A DNA stretch of 6,373 nucleotides, from positions 1 through 6,373 of the forward strand of contig WRKS01000028.1 of assembly GCA_009778015.1 (NCBI GenBank). The letters are read 5' to 3'. The first letter of the stretch is position 1. The number at the start of each line of letters is the position of its first letter. The notes under the pieces were generated by a model. That model did not search any database. It saw only the letters and a list, made by a program, of their open reading frames with translations, and was not told where the DNA came from. Position numbers and translations under genes: made by a program. Of the stretch, positions 1 to 5,822 are shown piece by piece. Source of the stretch: Candidatus Saccharimonadota bacterium. Lineage in GTDB: Bacteria > Patescibacteriota > Saccharimonadia > Saccharimonadales > Saccharimonadaceae.

Positions 1-1171
1 CGAACCAATAGGTACTTATACCGGCCGTGATGGCAAAGCCAAAGGCGGAGACAGTGAGCAAGCGCCACGGGAATTGGACGGAGGCCAAGAACTTAGGCAC
101 CCATTGCCATGGGAAAAACCAAGCGGTTGCCATAAAGGCAGCGACAAGACCAAAAATCAGCATATGGCGGGTGAACTTGCGGATATCATCCGGAATGTTT
201 TTGCGAATGATAAAGAACAGCGCTACACCAATGATGGCGGTAATGCCGACTGCAAAGAACCGCTCGTAAGGAGTGACGTCGTTAAAAAACAGCTCGCCCG
301 GGTGGATGCCGCGATGCCAGACTGCCTCAGCGTTTTGGCCCATGTTGGTCTCGGCAAAGACGGGATTAAAAATGTTATACAAGGTGGCGTTTCTCGCCTC
401 TAGCATTGGCAGAATAAAGACGGCGACCAGCAAAAGCATCAAAACGGCACTGGTTACAAATTTAGGTAAGGTAAACTTCCAGTTTTTATCAGCAAAGAAG
501 GCGCGCCAATTCATCGCGATAAAGATAATGGCAAGGGTGGCAAAAATAATGGCGGATAGATTGTGAGATAAGAGCATGCCGGCGCCACCGATAACCAGCG
601 GCAGGATGGCGTTTTTGGGGCTTTTTTGCATCAGGCGCCAGAGGCCCAAAAAGACCATCGGCGCAAAGATGAACGGCAGCATTTCGCCGTCAGCGCGGCG
701 GACGAAATAGTCAAATAGGTGATAGGGTGCGGCAGCATAGGCGACGCCGGCTAGCACGGCCGGAGTGGTCTTTTTGGTGACTTCTTTGACCAAGACAAAA
801 CAAGCGATGGCGGCGCCAAAGACCGAAAGCATCATCATTAAGTTGACGGCGATATCGGAATAGCCGCCGACCAGCCAAGTGAAAAATAGCACTACCCAAC
901 CGGTGAGCGGGCCGTAAAAAAGGCTCGGTGCATAGCCAAAGCCGCCGAATGCGGCGGGATCAAGTTGCGGCACGAGCTGGCCTGATGCCCAAGCATTGGC
1001 GATGCCGTTGTAGCGGAACATATGGAAGGGCGCGTCATGGCCGGTCAGGGTAAGGCTGTGGATAAACGGCATAGAGACGACGAGGGCGGCGGCAAGGACT
1101 AGCAAGAGGCCCCAGTGCCTACCGAGCCAGCCTTTGGCCTGAGCAGCGAGGCTTAGGAGTTTAGATTTCAT
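1..1171 (-). CDS. Large polytopic membrane protein, GT-C/YfhO-like (N-terminal part, cut by window edge)
   Basis: The frame from the ATG at 1171 runs open to the left edge without a stop, giving 390 residues of a bigger protein. It is mostly hydrophobic: helix 1 spans about 19-39, followed by at least seven further likely membrane segments (about 90-102, 107-128, 138-150, 164-180, 188-220, 238-256, 305-323, 337-353). The loop after helix 1 carries GHDAPFH (44-50), an Asp-containing motif in the position where GT-C glycosyltransferases keep a catalytic acidic residue. LSHNLSA (201-207) and VQFPWRLL (365-372) resemble segments of the YfhO and '6-pyruvoyl-tetrahydropterin synthase related' membrane families. 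I infer a lipid-linked sugar-using glycosyltransferase or related envelope protein, facing outward; the acceptor is unknown. The start is supported by AAAGGA 6 bases upstream and by an 11-base overlap with the HIT gene. It fits with the LtaS-like envelope enzyme upstream. Confidence 0.85.
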   Translation of the reverse strand, partial: MKSKLLSLAAQAKGWLGRHWGLLLVLAAALVVSMPFIHSLTLTGHDAPFHMFRYNGIANAWASGQLVPQLDPAAFGGFGYAPSLFYGPLTGWVVLFFTWLVGGYSDIAVNLMMMLSVFGAAIACFVLVKEVTKKTTPAVLAGVAYAAAPYHLFDYFVRRADGEMLPFIFAPMVFLGLWRLMQKSPKNAILPLVIGGAGMLLSHNLSAIIFATLAIIFIAMNWRAFFADKNWKFTLPKFVTSAVLMLLLVAVFILPMLEARNATLYNIFNPVFAETNMGQNAEAVWHRGIHPGELFFNDVTPYERFFAVGITAIIGVALFFIIRKNIPDDIRKFTRHMLIFGLVAAFMATAWFFPWQWVPKFLASVQFPWRLLTVSAFGFAITAGISTYWF

Positions 1172-1553
1172 GTTTGATCCTTTCTGCAATCTTGGCGAAT
1201 TGCTCGTCGGTCATATCATGGTTGCGGGCGCCGTGCTTGAGTTGCTGGTCGTTGTCAATCGGGACGAGATGGATGTGGGTATGCGGGACCAAGAAGCCCT
1301 CAACAATGACGCCGACGCGCTTAACGCCCATGGCGTCTTTGAGCGGTCCGGCCAACTTTTTGGCGATTTGCCACATATAATTATACAAGTCGTCGGGCAA
1401 GTCAAAAAGATAGTCAATTTCCTGCTTTGGGATAAGGAGAGTATGACCGTCGGTGAGAGGGTGAATGTCTAGGAATGCGAGGACCTTATCGTCCTCGTAA
1501 ATTTTGTGTGCGGGGATTTCTCCGTTGATAATCTTTGTAAAAACACTTTCCAT
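1161..1553 (-). CDS. HIT-family nucleotide-binding protein
   Basis: This is a 130-residue histidine-triad protein; the superfamily hydrolyses or transfers nucleoside monophosphates from phosphoramidate, dinucleoside polyphosphate or similar substrates. Family features in order are the opening FTKIINGEIPAHKIYEDD (5-22), FLDIHPLTDGHTLLIPK (27-43), and the triad PHTHIHLVP (90-98), with His 93 expected as the nucleophile. Two departures are visible: the zinc-binding C-x-x-C often found at the N-terminus is absent (ESVFT), and the usual Asn and Gln just before the triad are not seen (VIVEGFLV), so it belongs to a divergent subgroup. I chose the ATG at 1553 because the family normally begins right there. 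An in-frame ATG at 1589 would add 12 residues unlike the family and would overlap the previous gene by 29 bases. From 1553 the gap to the previous stop is 7 bases. The last codons overlap the next gene by 11 bases. The substrate is unknown. Confidence 0.92.
   Translation of the reverse strand: MESVFTKIINGEIPAHKIYEDDKVLAFLDIHPLTDGHTLLIPKQEIDYLFDLPDDLYNYMWQIAKKLAGPLKDAMGVKRVGVIVEGFLVPHTHIHLVPIDNDQQLKHGARNHDMTDEQFAKIAERIKHEI
1178..1183 (-). promoter_or_regulatory. Ribosome binding site of the GT-C-like gene
   Basis: AAAGGA lies 6 bases before the ATG at 1171, within the final codons of the HIT gene. It supports the start of the open-ended membrane protein frame. Confidence 0.7.
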
Positions 1554-1560
1554 AATATTA

Positions 1561-2196
1561 TTAACGGCTAATGCCGGGCTCCTTTCCATTTTCTTTTAGT
1601 GGGCGATGTAATAAATCAACATAGAACGCGGTAGAGATAATATCAGCGGTAGTGGCCTGAGCCGAGAAACTTGCAGATAGCATATCAGACCCGCGTGAGA
1701 TTGGCCCGTAGGCGCGGAAGCTGGTAAACTGCCGCAGCATGACGCCGAGCATATCGCGGGCGGCGGCGTCGGGGGTGACAAGGATATTAATGTCGTCAAG
1801 ATCGGCCATATCGCCAACCAACCAAAGTGGGTGCTGCTTGCGGAGGTTAGTCGCGACCTCGTCGGAATATGGGAAGGTGCTGACGCGAGGCTGGACGTCA
1901 AGCAGTTTTTCGGTGTCAAGATTGTTGATTGATTTAAGGTCGGTTAAGATGAGCTTTTCCGGCCGGCCGTTTTTGCCTTCGCGCTCTAAGAGTACGAACG
2001 AGCTATCTACCTTGCTTTTGACCGGGACCGACGCGAGGACGGCGTCGGCAGCCTCGTCTTTGACCAAATTGGCGGCCTCTTTGATGTCGTCGGCGCCGGT
2101 GTGTAACATGGTCTCGGCAAAGCCTTCGGCCTCCAGAAACTCGGCCGCCTCGCGCACTCGCGGATCGTCGCCCTCAGGAAAAACAATTCTTAGCAT
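1561..2196 (-). CDS. Shrunken phosphate acetyl/butyryltransferase-like protein
   Basis: This 211-residue protein resembles phosphotransacetylase (Pta/Ptb family), which swaps acyl groups between CoA and phosphate, but family members have about 300-330 residues. The opening IVFPEGDDPRVREAA (4-18) is the family's N-terminal signature. STFPYS (106-111) matches the SYS segment, ILVTPDAAARD (138-148) the FPDL-N-GN segment, and AYGPISRG (162-169) the GPI stretch before the active site. The family's DLSRG motif near the C-terminus becomes FSAQ: by my alignment Ser 178 and Asp 185 remain but the catalytic Arg is Ala 179. The large middle part is contracted. The ORF is intact and starts 7 bases inside pyrG (ATGCTAA) behind GGAG at 6 bases spacing, so it looks maintained and not like a pseudogene. 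Classical phosphotransacetylase activity is doubtful; acyl-phosphate or CoA binding, or a structural partner role, are possibilities I cannot decide between. Confidence 0.75.
   Translation of the reverse strand: MLRIVFPEGDDPRVREAAEFLEAEGFAETMLHTGADDIKEAANLVKDEAADAVLASVPVKSKVDSSFVLLEREGKNGRPEKLILTDLKSINNLDTEKLLDVQPRVSTFPYSDEVATNLRKQHPLWLVGDMADLDDINILVTPDAAARDMLGVMLRQFTSFRAYGPISRGSDMLSASFSAQATTADIISTAFYVDLLHRPLKENGKEPGISR
1565..1583 (-). promoter_or_regulatory. Distant AGGAG plus small stem-loop before the HIT gene (possible bridged ribosome site)
   Basis: In coding orientation AGGAG (1583-1579) stands 25 bases before the chosen HIT start, too far for normal use. Between them CGGC-ATTA-GCCG (1576-1565) can form a four-base-pair stem with a four-base loop. 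Folding it would cut the effective distance to about 13 bases. No better ribosome site is seen nearby. This may be chance, since the bases also code for the end of the phosphotransacetylase-like protein. Confidence 0.3.
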
Positions 2197-3596
2197 AAGG
2201 AGCTCCGGATAAACTCAACATAGAGCGGGTGCGGCCGCATAGGTCGGGAACGAAACTCCGGGCTAACGGCGGTGATAATCAAAAACTTGCGGTCGGGTGC
2301 CTCCACAAACATGGGCTGGCCGTCGCTAGTGCCAGAGACAACCAAGCTGGGATCGTCTAAAATTTGGGCCTGCTCGCAACTAGAGTTGCGCGCGCGTTCG
2401 GTGATTTCGTTGTTAGAGTAGGCTTCGGCGACGCGGCTGCCAGCCTGAAGGTTAATTTCATTATTGCCGGTTTTGACGGTGCCGCCGAGGCAGGCGCCAA
2501 CGCCGAGATACGGTTTGTCGTTTTGCAGGGCGAAGTCAACGGCGCGCATGGAATCTAGCGAGAAGAGGCCGTCAACCGGCTTGAAGTCGCAAGCGACTGC
2601 TGATTTGGCGTCAATCCATTCAATTTCCAGATTGACTTGATTGGCGGTGGCTGCGGCCTTGAGGGCTTCTAGAGCGCTGAGGTAAACGTCTTGGTTCTCT
2701 AGATAACGAGCGACGATACCGATACGGACAGTCTTTTGGTGGCGCTCGGCGAGGCGTTGGCTGAGGCTCTCCCAGCTGGCCAGATTGGCATGGGCGCCGC
2801 CGGCGAATTTGTCTAGGCTGGCAATCGCGCCAGCGCGAGCGAGATTAAGCGGCACATCATAAACGCTGGTGACATCGGGCAGGTTAACTACGGCGTCCTC
2901 GTCTAAACCGGCGAAGGCGGCAATTTTGTCTAGGATGGTCTCGTCGGTTGGGTTATCGCTGCGGACACAAACCAGGTTCGGAGTGATGCCAAAGCCACGG
3001 AGCTCACGCAAGGCGTTTTGCGCCGGTTTGCTTTTGAACTCTTTGCTGGTGTTAATCCAAGGTACCCAGACGACATGGACATAAAAACAATTTTCGCGGC
3101 CGACGCGGCGGCGGAACTCGCGGATTGCCTCAATAAAACTGAGGCTTTCAATGTCGCCAACCGTGCCGCCAATTTCAACGATGTGGACATCGCTGTTGTT
3201 GCTCTTTTGTGATTGCTCAATCTTGTCTTGGATGAGGCCAGTAAAATGTGGCACGAGCTGGACGGTCTTGCCGTTAAACTTGCCCTCGCGCTCGGCGGTC
3301 AAGAGGTCGTGGAAGAGGCTGCCGGAGAGAATAGTAGAGAACTTGTTGGTCTCAATGTCTAAGAACCGCTCGTAATGACCGAGGTCAAGGTCGGTTTCGC
3401 GGCCATCGTGAGTTACAAAGCATTCGCCATGTTCGGCAGGGCAGAGGGTGCTGGCGTCCACGTTAAGGTAGGGGTCGCACTTCATGATAGAGACTTTGAG
3501 CCCCTTGGCCTGGAGGATAGCTCCGATACTCGCGGCGGTGATGCCTTTACCTACCCCCGACAAGACACCGCCAACGACAAATATATACTTTGCCAT
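2190..3596 (-). CDS. pyrG: CTP synthase with eroded glutaminase domain
   Basis: CTP synthase aminates UTP to CTP in the cytoplasm using ATP. This one has 468 residues against about 535-550 normally. The synthetase half (1-265) is well conserved: P-loop GGVLSGVGKG (9-18, Lys 17), IMKCDPYLNVD (Lys 39), ETDLDLGHYERF (67-78, Asp 71), EIGGTVGDIES (141-151, Glu 141) and the UTP/CTP-site segment KSKPAQ (188-193). The glutaminase half (about 290-468) is shortened. The family's PGGFG oxyanion loop is absent after VDGLFS, the nucleophile elbow CLGMQ appears deleted, and FHPEF reads VSPEF (Ser 445 in place of the catalytic His). Cys 369 sits directly before LGGTVKTG, which matches the family's LGGTMRLG region and not the elbow, so it is probably not the nucleophile. 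The end (HPLYVEFI) still matches the family. I infer an ammonia-dependent enzyme. GAGGG lies 7 bases before the ATG, which directly follows the previous stop; the TAA overlaps the next gene by 7 bases. Confidence 0.94.
   Translation of the reverse strand: MAKYIFVVGGVLSGVGKGITAASIGAILQAKGLKVSIMKCDPYLNVDASTLCPAEHGECFVTHDGRETDLDLGHYERFLDIETNKFSTILSGSLFHDLLTAEREGKFNGKTVQLVPHFTGLIQDKIEQSQKSNNSDVHIVEIGGTVGDIESLSFIEAIREFRRRVGRENCFYVHVVWVPWINTSKEFKSKPAQNALRELRGFGITPNLVCVRSDNPTDETILDKIAAFAGLDEDAVVNLPDVTSVYDVPLNLARAGAIASLDKFAGGAHANLASWESLSQRLAERHQKTVRIGIVARYLENQDVYLSALEALKAAATANQVNLEIEWIDAKSAVACDFKPVDGLFSLDSMRAVDFALQNDKPYLGVGACLGGTVKTGNNEINLQAGSRVAEAYSNNEITERARNSSCEQAQILDDPSLVVSGTSDGQPMFVEAPDRKFLIITAVSPEFRSRPMRPHPLYVEFIRSSLC
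2203..2206 (-). promoter_or_regulatory. Ribosome binding site of the phosphotransacetylase-like gene
   Basis: GGAG lies 6 bases before the ATG at 2196, inside the end of pyrG. It supports the short 211-residue start and argues that the overlapping frame is really translated. Confidence 0.7.
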
Positions 3597-5822
3597 CTAC
3601 CTGCCCTCGCCCTCAAAATCTAAAATCGCATAAAAGTTGTTTTGCACGATACTCTCGGACAAGTTGAAGCGGCTGGCGATAAGGGTGTTCATGAGCTGGA
3701 CATAGTTGTCTGGCAGAGCGGGGGCGTCGTCCGAAAGCTCGCGCGGAACAAAGGTGCGGTTGCTGGCATAGTAGCGGCCGAAGTCGCTAATCCAAGAGCG
3801 GTCGGCAAAGACGGCGAGGCCGTTTGACGCGGGATCCAGAATGTCGCGGCCCATCAAGAGGCGGCTGTCAAATGGGATACCCCAAAGGTTTAAGAGGGTT
3901 GGTAGGATATCAACCTGCGAGCCGATTTTGTCTGTGCGGACAGTGCCGGGGAGGCGGCGGGCGTATTCGCGAGTGCCTACCTCAAGGCGACCCTCCGCCA
4001 TTTCGGAGTTCCAAATGATGAGCGGGCCATGATTAATATCAATAACGGCGTCGCGTTCATAGGAGGAGAGCTCGTTGACTTGGTTGAGGCTTAACATATA
4101 TGGATAGTGGTCGCCGACGATGACGATGACAGTGTTGTCTAGTTCGTTGATAGCGCGGAGCGAGGCGATAAGGCGGGTGACCGCGCGGTCAATATCCATT
4201 TGCGAGGCTTGGTAAACTCGGGCGTCAAGCGACTTGCCGCGGAGCCCGGCGTTGACTTGGCTTTGGTAGAGCCGGGTAACATGGTTCCAGCCGTCATATT
4301 CGCCGTGGCCGCCCATGGTCAAAAGGTAAGTAGCAAAGGGGATGCGCTCGCCATTTTCGTCGCGAGCCTTGGCCTTTTCTTCAATAAACGGCCAGGCGGT
4401 GTCCATCAGCTTGATGTCGGACTGAATCCACTTCGCGCAAGTCGCGCGACCGACTAGAGCATCCATGCCGGAGCCGCAAGCTTTATAATCGTCAATGCCA
4501 AGCGTGGCACGAGTTTTGTGGCGATCATAAAAGTGAACTTCAGTTAGCGAGTAGCCGGAGCCGGAGTCAAAACCATAGCTCCCGAAACTATGGCCCACCG
4601 CAAGCGGGAAGCCCGGGGTTTGGTTGCGCCAAGCGCGAAGCACGGTTTGGGTCGGCATGAGGCCGGTTAGAGCCATCCATTCGCCGCCGATAGTGGAGAG
4701 AATATAAGGCGAATAGAAGTTCTCAAAGACGAAGCCTTCGCCCGCCATCTTGTGCAGAGTGGGAGTAAACTCCGGGTTAATGCTGATATCGTTAAGGCTC
4801 TCCGCCATAATAAAAATCAGGTTCTTGCCCTCAAAGGCGCCGGTAAACTCGTTAGTGAAGGATGGGCTGGTGCCGGCAAGCGCGGCAGTAAGCTTGGCCA
4901 TTGCCAACGGTTGTTCGGTCGCGATGCGGTCAAGATCAAAAGTGACTTGCGGGACATACTCGGGGGCGACCGGTTCGCGCTTCATCGGATCGGTGACGGC
5001 GGTAACGGTTGGCTCAAAGCCGAGGACCATTTGGCGGACATCAATTGTTTGGAAGGCGATGAGACCGAGTTCGCGGACTTGGGCGCGCTGGTCTGAAGAG
5101 TTCCAATAGAGGTAATGCGGGCTGCCGAAGCGTTCGCCAAACGCCTGGACGGCAGAGAGAATCAACCCAGTGATAAAAGCGGCGAGACCGACCGTAAAGG
5201 CCGCGGTGCGCCAAAGGTTTTTGACTTTGGGCCGGCTAAAATTAAAGAACCAAACCGCGAGAATTGAAAGACCGGAAACCACCAAGAACCAGACAACGGC
5301 CGCGCGGTTATTGGCCATCTCGCCTAGAAAAAGGCCTAGGTGGTTGGCGAGGGCGCCGCTCATCATCTCTTTGCTCGCGATGCTGGCCGGGATATTAAAT
5401 AATTTAATGAAGGTAAATTGGCCAATAAAAAGGGCGGCAAGCCCAGCAATGAGCGCGGTGGAGGTGATGCGGACAATCAACTTCGGCAAGAAGCTGAGGA
5501 TAAAGCCGACAAAAGCGAAAATCAATGAGAAGAGAGCGACCATTAAGACCGAACGAAAGGTCCAGTTGCTGATAAAGTGCTTAAGGATGAGCTCATAGCC
5601 GAAGGCGGCGAACCAGAAGACGAGAGGGATGAGCCACATTGGTTTACGCTCCCTAACCCTTAGCACAAAACACTTCATCTTCTCGCGAAACCGCAGGGGC
5701 GCTGGCACCCCCTCTCGCCGTTGGCGATTCACCCCCGCATCGCTCGCCGACGAAGGTGTTTTGCATTCGGCGTCAAGCGGCGGTAGTTTGCGTGGCTTCT
5801 TTGGCCTTGGTTTCTTAGTCAT
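3597..5822 (-). CDS. LtaS-type membrane phosphoglycerol transferase (sulfatase fold)
   Basis: This 741-residue protein belongs to the lipoteichoic acid synthase family. These enzymes move glycerol phosphate from phosphatidylglycerol onto an extracellular acceptor. Five hydrophobic segments (about 62-80, 88-112, 114-138, 174-194, 204-226) precede an external catalytic domain (about 330-660), as in the family. In that domain I see the metal-binding Glu in IFIMAES (Glu 341), a likely nucleophilic Thr in STIGGEW (Thr 377), a His-rich loop MGGHGEY (503-509), the Asp-His pair in VGDHYPY (571-572), and the family segment [13 protein letters not shown] (637-649). The start at 5822 has a good ribosome site (GAGG, 6 bases upstream) and overlaps the ABC gene by 8 bases. 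An internal ATG at Met 49 lacks a spaced ribosome site. The basic, proline-rich cytoplasmic N-terminus (1-60) carries an inverted-repeat element. Its TAG stop abuts the CTP synthase ATG with no gap. The true acceptor (teichoic acid, glycolipid or other glycan) is unknown, so I give no symbol. Confidence 0.93.
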   Translation of the reverse strand: MTKKPRPKKPRKLPPLDAECKTPSSASDAGVNRQRREGVPAPLRFREKMKCFVLRVRERKPMWLIPLVFWFAAFGYELILKHFISNWTFRSVLMVALFSLIFAFVGFILSFLPKLIVRITSTALIAGLAALFIGQFTFIKLFNIPASIASKEMMSGALANHLGLFLGEMANNRAAVVWFLVVSGLSILAVWFFNFSRPKVKNLWRTAAFTVGLAAFITGLILSAVQAFGERFGSPHYLYWNSSDQRAQVRELGLIAFQTIDVRQMVLGFEPTVTAVTDPMKREPVAPEYVPQVTFDLDRIATEQPLAMAKLTAALAGTSPSFTNEFTGAFEGKNLIFIMAESLNDISINPEFTPTLHKMAGEGFVFENFYSPYILSTIGGEWMALTGLMPTQTVLRAWRNQTPGFPLAVGHSFGSYGFDSGSGYSLTEVHFYDRHKTRATLGIDDYKACGSGMDALVGRATCAKWIQSDIKLMDTAWPFIEEKAKARDENGERIPFATYLLTMGGHGEYDGWNHVTRLYQSQVNAGLRGKSLDARVYQASQMDIDRAVTRLIASLRAINELDNTVIVIVGDHYPYMLSLNQVNELSSYERDAVIDINHGPLIIWNSEMAEGRLEVGTREYARRLPGTVRTDKIGSQVDILPTLLNLWGIPFDSRLLMGRDILDPASNGLAVFADRSWISDFGRYYASNRTFVPRELSDDAPALPDNYVQLMNTLIASRFNLSESIVQNNFYAILDFEGEGR
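3604..3608 (-). promoter_or_regulatory. Ribosome binding site of pyrG
   Basis: GAGGG lies inside the last codons of the LtaS-like gene (Gly-Glu-Gly-Arg end), 7 bases before the pyrG ATG. The preceding TAG stop is directly adjacent to that ATG, so ribosomes ending the upstream gene could restart at once. Confidence 0.7.
5662..5767. repeat. Imperfect inverted repeat embedded in the LtaS-like gene
   Basis: Two arms, about 5662-5700 and 5731-5767, are imperfect reverse complements. On the plus strand the left arm begins GCACAAAACACTTCATC. The reverse complement of the right arm begins GCAAAACACCTTCGTC. They match except for a 2-base bulge, a 1-base bulge and one change that would be a G-U pair in the mRNA. 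Weaker pairing continues inward (CGCGAAACCGCAGGGG against GAGCGATGCGGGGG), and the centre holds a small perfect hairpin, TCGCC-GTT-GGCGA (5716-5728). The element stays in frame and codes for about residues 19-54 of the protein, a polar, Arg-rich stretch in the cytoplasmic N-terminus before the first membrane helix. It resembles palindromic elements inserted into coding regions in other bacteria. Whether it is repeated elsewhere in the genome cannot be seen here. Confidence 0.6.

Noticed and set aside
74..566. Plus-strand frames near the left edge
   Set aside because: They lie opposite the open minus-strand membrane protein frame, which shows consistent hydrophobic helices and family motifs; the plus-strand translations show none.
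711..899. 62-residue minus-strand frame in a second phase
   Set aside because: It is wholly inside the longer membrane protein frame and is Arg/His-rich without features, as expected of an out-of-phase reading.
1170..1472. 100-residue plus-strand frame opposite the HIT gene
   Set aside because: It is the shadow of a clear HIT protein with an intact histidine triad.
1739..2212. 157-residue Ser/Arg-rich plus-strand frame opposite the phosphotransacetylase-like gene
   Set aside because: The composition is that of an antisense shadow; the minus-strand frame has recognisable family segments and a ribosome site.
2190..3596. The CTP synthase as a pseudogene
   Set aside because: The frame is intact to a family-like C-terminus, the synthetase residues are conserved, and start and stop are neatly fused to its neighbours, so selective remodelling fits better than decay.
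5170..5598. 142-residue plus-strand frame opposite the LtaS-like gene
   Set aside because: It is antisense to the membrane-helix part of a convincing gene, its Lys/Arg/Ala-rich translation has no family features, and no ribosome site stands out.
5676..5678. Met 49 as the true start of the LtaS-like protein
   Set aside because: There is no properly spaced ribosome site, whereas the ATG at 5822 has GAGG at 6 bases and an overlap with the upstream gene like other junctions here.
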